The notes under the pieces: model-generated
What the model saw: the letters and a program-made list of their open reading frames with translations, nothing else
Told to the model about the DNA's origin: nothing
Databases searched by the model: none
Made by a program: the position numbers and the translations under genes
In this document: piece by piece, positions 30,123 to 39,131 of the stretch
Numbering within the stretch: position 1 is the stretch's first letter
Layout of the letters: every line of letters begins with the position of its first letter
Origin: Betaproteobacteria bacterium Ga0077527
Lineage (GTDB): Bacteria > Pseudomonadota > Gammaproteobacteria > Burkholderiales > SG8-41
Reading direction: 5' to 3'
Length of the DNA: 64,000 bases
NCBI GenBank assembly: GCA_001464815.1
Contig: LNDW01000005.1
Location: 1-64,000, forward strand

Positions 30123-31384
30123 TATTGCTTCTCCTGCGGCAGGAAGTAGAGTAATTGCGCATAGGCGCGGCCCTGTTCCGCGGCGAGCTGCAATTGCTGC
30201 AAACGAAGTTCAATTTCGACGCGGCGCGCTTCGAGTGCGCCGGCGAGCATGCCCTGTCCGCCGCGGTAAGCGGCGAGCGCCAGTTGTGCGCGCTCGCGGG
30301 CGAGGGGCAGCAGGGTGTCATCGAAGCGCTGCAGACGCGCGGTGGCCGCCGCCCAGTCCGCCCAGGTCGCCTGGGCTTCGGCCAGATGCTGGCGCAGCGC
30401 GTCTTCCTTCAGCGCGCGCGCCTGTTCCACCTGAGCCATTTTTGCGGCGACGCTTCGATCCTGTCGGTTGGCCTGGAACAGCGGCAGGTCAATCGAGACC
30501 TGCACCGAGAGCATGTTGGAATACTGCGGCCCGCGCTGTGCATATGCCACTTCAAGTCCCCAGTCCGGTTTGTTCGCGGCCCGGGCGAGGTCGGCCTCAT
30601 TGCGCGCGACATCAATCTGCCGCTCCAGCGTCTGCAGATGCGGATGGTTTTCTGCGTGTGTGGCGACATCGCGGTGTTGTGCTGCGAGCAGGCGGTCCGG
30701 CAGCGTGGCCAGCGGTCGCGTGCTTTCCGCGCCCAGCCAGCGCGACAGCAGGGCGGTGGAGCGCGCCGCTTGTCGCCGGTATTCCGCGCGGCGGTCCAGC
30801 AGCGATTGCAGGCTGACCTGCAGCGCAAGCAGATCCGCGGGTTGTGCCTTGCCCGCGCGCAATCCCGCCTGCAGGGATTCCCGTTGCAGATCCGTTTCCG
30901 CGTATTGCTCGTCGACCACAGCCGCCATGCGTTCAGCAAAGTAGCGTTCCAGCCAAGGCAGCGCGACATCCCGGCGCAGAGCCGCGCGTGCGTCGCCGAG
31001 CATCGCCTGTTCCCGCTGCAGTTCATTCTCCGCGCGCCGGCCCTTGATTTCGCGTTTTTCGCCGCGCACGAACTCCTGCGCCACGCCGATTTTGCGCATG
31101 GTCATGAAGTCGCGCGTCAGGCTGTAGCGGTCGGGGCCGTCCGCTGGCAGGTTGTCGATGCCGAGCTTAAGCTTGGGATCGGGCAGTTCGCGCGCTGATG
31201 CGGTGGTTTCTTCAGCAGCAGAAATGGCCGAGCGCTGCGCCGCGAGCAACGAAGATTCGCGGTCGGCGATGGCCAGCGCTTCAGTGAGGCTGAGGGGCGC
31301 TGACGCAGCCTGCGCCGATAAGGGCCAGCCGGATGCCGCAAGTATGAACAGCAGTACTGCTGATGCAGGAAAACGGGTACGCAT
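30122..31384 (-). CDS. cusC: CusC-type TolC-family outer membrane protein
   Basis: LSLTEALAIADRESSLLAAQRSAISAAEE...RELPDPKLKLGIDNLPADGPDRYSLTRDFMTMRKIGVAQEF; adjacent to cusBA. Confidence 0.88.
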   Translation of the reverse strand: MRTRFPASAVLLFILAASGWPLSAQAASAPLSLTEALAIADRESSLLAAQRSAISAAEETTASARELPDPKLKLGIDNLPADGPDRYSLTRDFMTMRKIGVAQEFVRGEKREIKGRRAENELQREQAMLGDARAALRRDVALPWLERYFAERMAAVVDEQYAETDLQRESLQAGLRAGKAQPADLLALQVSLQSLLDRRAEYRRQAARSTALLSRWLGAESTRPLATLPDRLLAAQHRDVATHAENHPHLQTLERQIDVARNEADLARAANKPDWGLEVAYAQRGPQYSNMLSVQVSIDLPLFQANRQDRSVAAKMAQVEQARALKEDALRQHLAEAQATWADWAAATARLQRFDDTLLPLARERAQLALAAYRGGQGMLAGALEARRVEIELRLQQLQLAAEQGRAYAQLLYFLPQEKQ

Positions 31385-31449
31385 AAATCCTCCGCGTGAC
31401 AATTTTCGGCAGCCGCAAGGCGGCTACCGTCAATACACTGCGCGGAGGA

Positions 31450-31818
31450 TCAGATCAGGAAGCGCTGCAGCCGCAGGATCAGCGGCGGGGATGGGGCGTA
31501 TGCGAGATGGTGCAGCCTGACATCGATTGCGGGAGGCGCAATCACGGTTTGAACAACGAGGTAATGGACTACAGGCGCGGCAATCGCCGTCCATGTGATA
31601 TCGGCTTGCCCGCTGACTTCGCTGCCCGCTTCGCAATGCTTCAGGCAAAGCGCGGAGACCGCGGCGCTGTCCTCGCAATCCGGCATCGCGGCTGCAGCCT
31701 GCGCGATGTCCTGCAGGCTGGTCGTGCAGGCATAGGCCGCGACGGACTGCTGCGCCAGCAGCATGAAGCCGAGGGTGCAGGCGGTGAGCCATTTCCGGAG
31801 GTGTCGGGAGAAACGCAT
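31450..31818 (-). CDS. small secreted Cys-containing protein heading the cus operon
   Basis: Signal-like MRFSRHLRKWLTACTLGFMLLAQQSVAAYA then CTTSLQD...MPDCEDSAAVSALCLKHCEAG; upstream start at 31863 also possible. Confidence 0.6.
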   Translation of the reverse strand: MRFSRHLRKWLTACTLGFMLLAQQSVAAYACTTSLQDIAQAAAAMPDCEDSAAVSALCLKHCEAGSEVSGQADITWTAIAAPVVHYLVVQTVIAPPAIDVRLHHLAYAPSPPLILRLQRFLI

Positions 31819-32127
31819 GTGGTAATGGTACTGTGGTCGACTTACGGACACAAGTGGCATCATCCCGATGTGGCACGCGTTTACATTAGGGGCCTATCGC
31901 TGGAAAACTACGAGATACAGTATATTTCGAGAGGGCTCGCCAATGTCTAGGAACCGGGGGGTGATTCCATGCAGAAAAAAATAATAAGTTAGGGGTGTGT
32001 CACACAAAAACCTGCAACGCTTTTGCAACGGTGCTGTTATGCGCTATACAGCGTGGTAGAGCAAAATGGGCAACGGTCGGTGTTAAATTACATTAATAAA
32101 AACAACAGCCTGAAACTGATACAATGA

Positions 32128-32172
32128 CTACGAACCAAGGGGTAGGGGGTTCGAATCCCTCCGGCCGCGCCA
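32128..32172 (+). other. tRNA-Arg (ACG) 3' fragment, candidate att site / island boundary
   Basis: CTACGAACCAAGGGGTAGGGGGTTCGAATCCCTCCGGCCGCGCCA covers anticodon loop, T arm, acceptor 3' strand and CCA; no 5' half upstream. Confidence 0.8.
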
Positions 32173-32181
32173 GAATCCATC

Positions 32182-32216
32182 AAAAAACCCCGTGACCAGA
32201 GTCGCGGGTTTTTTTT
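32182..32216 (+). terminator. Rho-independent terminator directly after the tRNA fragment
   Basis: CCCGTGAC-cagA-GTCGCGGG followed by eight Ts. Confidence 0.85.
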
Positions 32217-32236
32217 CGGCAGGCAATTTGGCGACC

Positions 32237-32782
32237 TCAGTCGAACTTGTCGACCTCGTTCCAGCCTTTTGCCAGCCGATCCCTTGCTGAAAGCAGCGGT
32301 GGTGCCTGCAATGGCCAAGTGATGCCGAGCCGGGGATCATCCCACCGCAGGCAACGTTCGTGTTGCGGAGCGTAGTGGGTGGTGGTCTTGTAAAGGCAGT
32401 CGACGGTTTCGGAAAGAGCCAGAAAGCCGTGTGCGAGGCCGGGCGGGACCCACAGGGCTTGCGGCTGTCCGGCGTTCAGCTTGAAACCGGCCGACTGACC
32501 GTAGCTGGGTGATGAGCGGCGAAGATCGACTATGACATCGAAAACTTCACCATGAAGTACACGGATCAGCTTGCCTTGCGGTTCATGCACCTGATAGTGC
32601 AATCCGCGCAGTACATTCCGGTGTGAATGCGAAAGGTTGTCCTGAACGAAATCGACGTTCAGTCCGCTGGCAGCCTGAAATTCACGGCGGTTGAACAGCT
32701 CGGTGAAATAGCCCCTCTCGTCGCGGCGCAACATTCCTTCCAGCAACAGGACACCGTTCAGCGCGGTGGTGAAAATTTTCAT
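32237..32782 (-). CDS. rfbC: dTDP-4-dehydrorhamnose 3,5-epimerase
   Basis: LLEGMLRRDERGYFTELFNRREF, VDFVQDNLSHSHRNVLRGLHYQ, WVPPGLAHGFLALSE. Confidence 0.94.
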   Translation of the reverse strand: MKIFTTALNGVLLLEGMLRRDERGYFTELFNRREFQAASGLNVDFVQDNLSHSHRNVLRGLHYQVHEPQGKLIRVLHGEVFDVIVDLRRSSPSYGQSAGFKLNAGQPQALWVPPGLAHGFLALSETVDCLYKTTTHYAPQHERCLRWDDPRLGITWPLQAPPLLSARDRLAKGWNEVDKFD

Positions 32783-32913
32783 GATCGGGTTGCGGTTGAG
32801 GGATGATTGTCAACAAGCTTGTCAACTGGAGTGCCGGGTTTCATTTTACGCCGTGACCTTCACCTGCTAACGTTACGCTCTCAAAAAATCCGATTTTCCG
32901 AAAGGGTTCAACC

Positions 32914-33789
32914 TTGAGTCATCTGCGCCATACCGAGCAACGCCAGCGCTTCCGCGCCATCCTCAGCGGCAGCGAATGCCTGTCGCCGGCCAGTGTCTAT
33001 GATCCGTTGTCCGCCCGTACCGCAGAAAGTGTCGGTTACAAGCTGGGCATCCTCGCCGGCTCGGTGTCGTCGAACACCACGCTGGCGGCGCCAGACCTGA
33101 TCCTGCTCACGCTGACTGATTTCGCCGACCAGGTGCGGCGGATGATGCGCGTGAGCGACCTGTCGCTGCTGGTGGACGCCGACCACGGCTACGGCAATGC
33201 GCTGAACGTGATGCGCACGGTGCAGGAGCTGGAGCATGCCGGCGTGTCGGCGATGAGCATCGAGGACACTGCACTGCCGATCCGCTTCGGCCAGCCGGAA
33301 GGGCGGGATGAGCTGATTTCGATTCCTGAAATGGTCGGCAAGCTGAAGGCGGCGGTGGCCGCGCGGCGTGACCCTGCGACGGTGATCGCCGGCCGCACCG
33401 CGGCGCTGAAGGTGGAAGACCTGCCGCGCACGGTGGAGCGGGTCAAGGCCTATGCCGCCTGCGGCGTGGACTGCATTTTCATCATCGGCGTCGAGACCGC
33501 GGCCGAGGTGCAGGCGGTGCGCGAGGCTTCGGGCCTGCCGGTGATCGTCGGCCCGGGCAAGACCGGCGAAAGCCGCGAGGCCTTTGCCAAAGCCGGTTGC
33601 CGCGTGCTGCTGCAGGGACACCAGCCGGTGGCGGCGGCGGTGAAGGCGCTGCGCGAGGTTTATGCGCACCTGCACGGCGGCGGCAACCCGGCCGAGCTGA
33701 AGGACAAGATCGCCTCGAACAAGGAGATGGATGCCCTGGTATCCGGCGAGGACTACAAGCGTTATCTGCGCGATTTCCTGCGCGGCTGA
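32914..33789 (+). CDS. isocitrate lyase/PEP mutase superfamily protein, oxaloacetate decarboxylase-like
   Basis: TTG start; VDADHGYGNALNVMRTVQELEHAGVSAMSIEDTALP. Confidence 0.88.
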   Translation: MSHLRHTEQRQRFRAILSGSECLSPASVYDPLSARTAESVGYKLGILAGSVSSNTTLAAPDLILLTLTDFADQVRRMMRVSDLSLLVDADHGYGNALNVMRTVQELEHAGVSAMSIEDTALPIRFGQPEGRDELISIPEMVGKLKAAVAARRDPATVIAGRTAALKVEDLPRTVERVKAYAACGVDCIFIIGVETAAEVQAVREASGLPVIVGPGKTGESREAFAKAGCRVLLQGHQPVAAAVKALREVYAHLHGGGNPAELKDKIASNKEMDALVSGEDYKRYLRDFLRG

Positions 33790-33867
33790 ATCCAAGCGAC
33801 TTCATCCAAACGACTTCAATCAAGCGGCCGAATCCCGGCGATATCAGCCGCCCGAGGAGAAATACAC

Positions 33868-35523
33868 ATGCATCGAAAAGACACCGTGGGCGTTGGTAAA
33901 CGCACGCCGGTCGAACGTCGCGGCCTCGACGTGCTGCGCGACCCCATACTCAACCGCGGCACCGCCTTCACGCTGGAAGAGCGCGAGGCCTATGGCCTGA
34001 CCGGCCTGCTGCCGCCGCATGTGCATACCCAGGCCGACCAGGCCGATCGCTTCCTGGCCAGCTTCCGCAAGATGAGCGAGCCGCTGGACAAGTTTGTCGC
34101 CTTGAACGCGCTGCACGACCGCAACGAGGATCTGTTTTTCCAGATCCTCTGCGATCACATCGACGAGATGCAGCCCATTGTTTATACGCCGATCGTCGGC
34201 CTTGCCTGCCAGAAGTTCGGCCAGATTTTCCAGCGGCCGCGCGGCATGTTCATCAGCATCCGCGACAAGGGCCGCATCGCGCAGGTGCTGCGCAACTGGC
34301 CCTATGACCCGGGCATCATCGTCGTCACCGACGGCGAGCGCATCCTTGGTCTCGGCGACCTCGGCGCGCACGGCATGGGCATTCCGGTGGGAAAATTGTC
34401 ACTTTATACCGCATGCGCCGGCATTCATCCGCGGCTGTGCCTGCCGGTGACGCTGGATGTGGGCTGCAACAACGAGGACGTGCGCAACGATCCCTTCTAT
34501 GTCGGCCTGCGCCAGCCGCGGGTCACCGGCGCCGCCTACGACGAATTCATTGACGAGTTCATGACCGCGGTGCAGGAGGTGTTTCCCGGCTGCGTGGTGC
34601 AGTTCGAGGACTTCGCCAACCACAACGCGTTCCGCCTGCTCGAGAAATACCGCGACCGCGTGCCCAGCTTCAATGACGACATCCAGGGCACGGCAGCGGT
34701 GGCGCTGGCGGGCATCTTCTCGGCGCTGCGCATCACCGGCCAGCCGCTGACCGGGCAGCGCGTGCTCTTTCTCGGCGCCGGCGAGGCCGCGACCGGCATC
34801 GCCGACCTGATCGCCTCGGCGATGGTGGCGCAGGGCATGCCGCTGGCCGATGCGCGGCGCAGCTGCTGGCTGGTTGATTCGAAGGGGCTGGTGGTAAAAA
34901 CCCGCCGCGACCTTGCGCACCACAAGCTCAACTATGCCCACGAGCACGCGCCGATCGGCGATTTCCTCAGCGCGATCAAGGACCTCAAGCCGACTGCGAT
35001 CATCGGCGTGGCGGCGGTGGGCGGCACCTTCACCCGCGAGATCATCGAGGAGATGACGAAGCTCAACGAACGGCCGATCATTTTTGCGCTGTCGAACCCG
35101 ACCTCGCAGGCTGAATGCACCGCCGAGCAGGCTTACCGTTTCAGCAAGGGCAAGGCTTTGTTTGCCTGCGGCAGCCCCTTCGATCCGGTCACGCTCGACG
35201 GGCAGACCTTCGTGCCGCGCCAGGGCAACAACAGCTATATCTTCCCCGGCATCGGCCTCGGCGCGATTGCGGCCAAGACCCGCGTGATTACCGACGACAT
35301 GTTCATGAAGTCGGCGCACACGCTGGCGCAACTGGTCACCGAGTCCGACCTTGCGCAGGGCAGCCTCTATCCGGCGCTGCCGCGCATCCGTGAGGTGTCG
35401 GCGCAGATTGCCGCAGCGACTGCGGCCGCAGCGCGTGACAGCGGGATTGCAGGGCGTTTGGCGCAGCAGGAGATGCTCAAGGATATCGAGGCGCAGATGT
35501 ATGATCCCGGCGCACGAAAATGA
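33868..35523 (+). CDS. maeA: NAD-dependent malic enzyme
   Basis: YTPIVGLACQKF, VTDGERILGLGDLGAHGMGIPVGKLSLY, FNDDIQGTAAVALAG. Confidence 0.93.
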   Translation: MHRKDTVGVGKRTPVERRGLDVLRDPILNRGTAFTLEEREAYGLTGLLPPHVHTQADQADRFLASFRKMSEPLDKFVALNALHDRNEDLFFQILCDHIDEMQPIVYTPIVGLACQKFGQIFQRPRGMFISIRDKGRIAQVLRNWPYDPGIIVVTDGERILGLGDLGAHGMGIPVGKLSLYTACAGIHPRLCLPVTLDVGCNNEDVRNDPFYVGLRQPRVTGAAYDEFIDEFMTAVQEVFPGCVVQFEDFANHNAFRLLEKYRDRVPSFNDDIQGTAAVALAGIFSALRITGQPLTGQRVLFLGAGEAATGIADLIASAMVAQGMPLADARRSCWLVDSKGLVVKTRRDLAHHKLNYAHEHAPIGDFLSAIKDLKPTAIIGVAAVGGTFTREIIEEMTKLNERPIIFALSNPTSQAECTAEQAYRFSKGKALFACGSPFDPVTLDGQTFVPRQGNNSYIFPGIGLGAIAAKTRVITDDMFMKSAHTLAQLVTESDLAQGSLYPALPRIREVSAQIAAATAAAARDSGIAGRLAQQEMLKDIEAQMYDPGARK

Positions 35524-35547
35524 AATAAGTATTTGATTTTATTGAAT

Positions 35548-35576
35548 AAAAAAGCAGCCTCGAGGGCTGCTTTTTT
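35548..35576 (+). terminator. Rho-independent terminator after malic enzyme
   Basis: AAAAAAGCAGCC-TCGA-GGGCTGCTTTTTT. Confidence 0.85.
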
Positions 35577-35624
35577 ATGTCCGGGTGTAGTGCGTCCGGC
35601 CTGCAGCCAGAAGCGCCCGGTGTC

Positions 35625-36620
35625 TCAATTACTCCGGCGCAACGGCGGGCGATGGCGGTTGAAGGTGTCGGAGGGCCGTTCGCCAAACATGGCCCTGTAG
35701 TCGGCGGAGAACTGGCCGAGATGCCAGAACCCCCAGTTGACGGCGGCTTCGGTGACCGAGCGCGCCGTCTGCAGCGCAGCACGCACGCCGTTGAGCCGCA
35801 TCGCGCGCAGATACGCGAGCGGACTGATACCGAGCACGTCGCGAAAGCAGTATTGCAGGGTGCGCCGGCTGACGCCGAGATCGGCGCAGAGCGTGGCCAC
35901 CGTGACCGGTTCTTCGGGATGCTCCGCGATGCGTTCGCGGGCACGCTTGACCAGTTGCCAGCGGGCGCGGACTGCCAGCGGCTGAGAGGTGGCATCCTCA
36001 CCAGTGGCGAGCAATTCGACCAGCGTGGCGATGATCGCGTCCTTGGCCTGCGCGCGGGCGTGGTCGCTGTGCAGCAGCGCGGGCGTCTGCGCCGCGGCCT
36101 GCAACAGGCTGACAACGAGTTCGCGGGCCTGGTCGAGGGCTTCCGGCCGCGATATGCGGGTATGGGCATGGCTGACCAGGTCCGCGGTCCGGCGCAGTGC
36201 GGCGGCCTGGGCCGAGAGCAGGGGCAGATCGCTGGCCGCGAGGGCAATCCCGGCGACCTGGTGGTCGGCGGGCGAGCAGAATTCGAAACCGGCGTCGCCG
36301 GAATAGACATACAGCTGGTCCAGGGAGCAGGGCCGGCCGCAGAAGCGCGCCTCGCCCGCCAGGTGCAGCGGCACCGCAACGCCCAGCGCCCCCGGCGCCA
36401 GGGCGCCGCGCTGCAGCAGGGTACGGTTGGCCGACTCCAGGAACACGTAGGCGCCGTCAATATCCAGCGCTTTGACCCGGCCCTCGAAAGCGCCGCGGGA
36501 CAATTGCCAGTAGCGCTGGTTCCAGCCCTGGAGCACGCCGGCCTGTTCCTGTGCATCCATGCACCGATACGAGGCATAGGGGACATCAGGCGGCGCCGCT
36601 GCTTCGACCCTCATCCTCAT
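35625..36620 (-). CDS. AraC-family transcriptional regulator (EutR-like)
   Basis: C-terminal HTH PVTVATLCADLGVSRRTLQYCFRDVLGISPLAYLRAMRLNGVRAAL...WGFWHLGQFSADYRAMFGERPSDT. Confidence 0.88.
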   Translation of the reverse strand: MRMRVEAAAPPDVPYASYRCMDAQEQAGVLQGWNQRYWQLSRGAFEGRVKALDIDGAYVFLESANRTLLQRGALAPGALGVAVPLHLAGEARFCGRPCSLDQLYVYSGDAGFEFCSPADHQVAGIALAASDLPLLSAQAAALRRTADLVSHAHTRISRPEALDQARELVVSLLQAAAQTPALLHSDHARAQAKDAIIATLVELLATGEDATSQPLAVRARWQLVKRARERIAEHPEEPVTVATLCADLGVSRRTLQYCFRDVLGISPLAYLRAMRLNGVRAALQTARSVTEAAVNWGFWHLGQFSADYRAMFGERPSDTFNRHRPPLRRSN

Positions 36621-36963
36621 TGATGCTTCCCCCTGTTGCAGTGGCAGTGCCACGGTATTGAACGCAACGCGCGATGTTGGCGCCTGAAGGTAACAGGCGT
36701 GTGACAACTGTTCGGCTGCGGCTGTACTGGAGCAACTCCGCACCCTCCCGGATCCGGTGCCCCCTCGCTGACCTGAGCAAACCCCGTACCACCGCGCACC
36801 TGATTGACACCCGACAGCCTCACGAGGCCGGGCGCGGTGATCCGGGCTTGCCGAAATTTGATAGTAGCGCTTTTGCCACCGGTCTAGATTCCGGAGGCAT
36901 GCAGCAAGCCGTGCCCGTCAAACCGTTTTTTATCCATTTCTTTTTCGACTTTCAGGAGGTTTT

Positions 36964-37659
36964 ATGTCCGCCAGTCCCTGGATTCACCGTCTGCTGTTCT
37001 GCGTCCTCGCTGTTGCCACGGCCGCACCGGCCATCGCGCAGGACGGCGTATTGCGTGTCTACATCGCCCGTCATGGCATCACTGACTGGAATGTGGCGAT
37101 GCGCGTGCAGGGTTCCACCGACAATTCGCTCAATGAAACCGGCCGCAAGCAGGCGGCGGCGTTGATTGAGCGCATGAAGGGCGTGCATCTTGATCACATC
37201 TACACCGCGGGTCTGGTGCGTACTCGCCAGACCGCCGAGGGATTCACCAACGTCAAGCAGACCGCGATCCCCGGCCTCAACGAACGCAATCACGGCAAGT
37301 TCGAGGGCATCGTGGATGACCCCAAAAACAATGCTGAAATGTCCGCCGAATACCGCAAGCGTATTCGTATCGTCGATGATTCACTGGACGGCGGCGAGTC
37401 GCTGGGCGACCAGCACAAGCGTGTCGGTGCCGCGACCCGTGACATCCTGTCGCGCCACAAGAAGGGCGGTTCGATCCTGATCGTCGGCCACGGCGGCAGC
37501 AATCCGCAGATCATGGCCGAGCTGCTCGGTCTTGCCCCGGACGTCGCGCTGAACCGCGTGCGCCAGGCCAATGACGAGGTCTACATGATTGAACTGCGCC
37601 CCGGCCAGGCGCCGATGATCTGGAAAAACATCACCATGGCGACGCTCGAAGAGCTGTGA
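36964..37659 (+). CDS. secreted histidine phosphatase family protein
   Basis: LRVYIARHGITDWN, ERNHGKFEG, ILIVGHGGSN. Confidence 0.88.
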   Translation: MSASPWIHRLLFCVLAVATAAPAIAQDGVLRVYIARHGITDWNVAMRVQGSTDNSLNETGRKQAAALIERMKGVHLDHIYTAGLVRTRQTAEGFTNVKQTAIPGLNERNHGKFEGIVDDPKNNAEMSAEYRKRIRIVDDSLDGGESLGDQHKRVGAATRDILSRHKKGGSILIVGHGGSNPQIMAELLGLAPDVALNRVRQANDEVYMIELRPGQAPMIWKNITMATLEEL

Positions 37660-37692
37660 TCCGGAAGCATCGAATCCAATCAGGGAGTTAAA

Positions 37693-39051
37693 ATGAAAAC
37701 AACACTGCTCGCCGCCGTGGCCCTGCTTGCCGCGGCAACGGCTGCGCAGGCTGACCAGCGCTTTCCGGCAACCCTCGCCGGACATGCGCTGCTGCCGGCG
37801 GAATCGTTCCTCAAGCCGCCATCGGATGCGCCGGCGAGCCTCTCGGTTTCGGGCCGCTACACCCATGCCGACGGCCGCCGCCGCGACCAGATCGGCGCAG
37901 TGCAAGGCATTTCTTTCCTGTCCGATCCGAAGGCGCCACGGCCGACGGGAGTCAATACACCGTTCAACGGCCAGCCGCTGCAGGGTTTTTCCGGGATCAA
38001 GTGGATGAAGGACGGCACCGCTTGGGCCACCACCGACAACGGCTTCGGCACCCGCGCCAATTCGCCGGATGCAATGCTGACCTTCCATCATGTCCGTTTC
38101 GACTGGAAGACGCAGCAGATGGTGATTCTGCGCAGCATTTTTCTGCATGATCCCGACGGTATTTTGCCATTCAACATCGTCAACTCGGCGACCACCAAGC
38201 GTTACCTGACCGGTGCCGACCTCGACATCGAGTCGATCCAGGTCATCGGCGACACTTTCTGGTTTGGTGACGAACTGGGTCCGTACCTGATCCGCGCCGA
38301 TCGCAACGGCAAGGTCACCGGCCTGTTCGAAACTGTTGTTGACGGCCAGTTGATTCGCTCGCCCGACCATTTCAGCGTGACCACGCCGTCGGTGCCGGGG
38401 CAGTTCAACACCACGGCGCGCCGTTCGCGCGGCTTCGAAGGCATGGCGGCCTCGCCCGACGGACGTTTCCTGTATCCGATGCTGGAAGGCCCGCTGTGGA
38501 ATGCCGAAAGCAAGGGCTGGGAAAACCGCGAAGGCAAGGAAGTGGTCAGGATCCTCGAATTCGACGTGCAAAAAGCCGCATACACCGGCCGCTCCTGGCG
38601 CTACCAACTGGAAGTCAACGGCAACAACATCGGCGACTTCAACATGATTGATGCGACAACCGCGCTGGTGGTCGGGCGTGACAACGGGGAAGGGGTGCCC
38701 GAACTCGCCTGCAACGGCCCGGCGCGGGCGGACTGCTTCAACAATCCGGCGCGCTTCAAGCGGGTGTACAAGATCGACATGGGTGTCGAGCCCGGCGCCT
38801 TCGTGCGCAAGATCGGACACATCGACCTGATGGATATCGCCGATCCAAGCGGGCGCGCCAAACATGGCACGGTTGCCGGCCGCTTCACAATGCCGTTCTG
38901 GTGCATCGAGAATGTCGATATCGTTGATGCCGAGCACATCATCGTCGGCAATGACAACAATCTGCCGGTGGGTGGCGGCCGTACCATCGGCCGCCATGAA
39001 GATACCGAGTTCGTGCTGCTACGCGTGCCCGAGTTTTTGCGCGCCCGCTAA
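37693..39051 (+). CDS. esterase-like activity of phytase family protein
   Basis: Signal peptide; GFSGIKWMKDGTAWATTDNGFGTRANSPDAMLTFHHVRFDW, RSRGFEGMAASPDGRFLYPMLEG. Confidence 0.82.
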   Translation: MKTTLLAAVALLAAATAAQADQRFPATLAGHALLPAESFLKPPSDAPASLSVSGRYTHADGRRRDQIGAVQGISFLSDPKAPRPTGVNTPFNGQPLQGFSGIKWMKDGTAWATTDNGFGTRANSPDAMLTFHHVRFDWKTQQMVILRSIFLHDPDGILPFNIVNSATTKRYLTGADLDIESIQVIGDTFWFGDELGPYLIRADRNGKVTGLFETVVDGQLIRSPDHFSVTTPSVPGQFNTTARRSRGFEGMAASPDGRFLYPMLEGPLWNAESKGWENREGKEVVRILEFDVQKAAYTGRSWRYQLEVNGNNIGDFNMIDATTALVVGRDNGEGVPELACNGPARADCFNNPARFKRVYKIDMGVEPGAFVRKIGHIDLMDIADPSGRAKHGTVAGRFTMPFWCIENVDIVDAEHIIVGNDNNLPVGGGRTIGRHEDTEFVLLRVPEFLRAR

Positions 39052-39075
39052 ACCGCCAAACCTTGCCCCGGAACG

Positions 39076-39105
39076 GCGGCACCGGACCTCAGTGTCCGGT
39101 GCCGC
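39076..39105. repeat. perfect 12-bp-stem hairpin between the phytase-like and permease genes
   Basis: GCGGCACCGGAC-CTCAGT-GTCCGGTGCCGC. Confidence 0.85.
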
Positions 39106-39131
39106 AGCCCTGTTGCCCTGACTGATACCGC

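Noticed and set aside
32128-32172. Intact functional tRNA gene
   Set aside because: Only the anticodon-loop-to-CCA half is present; the upstream sequence does not form a D arm or acceptor 5' strand.
37381-38997. 538-aa minus-strand ORF
   Set aside because: Shadow ORF opposite the phytase-family CDS and histidine phosphatase; low-complexity His/Arg/Ala composition and no recognisable domains.
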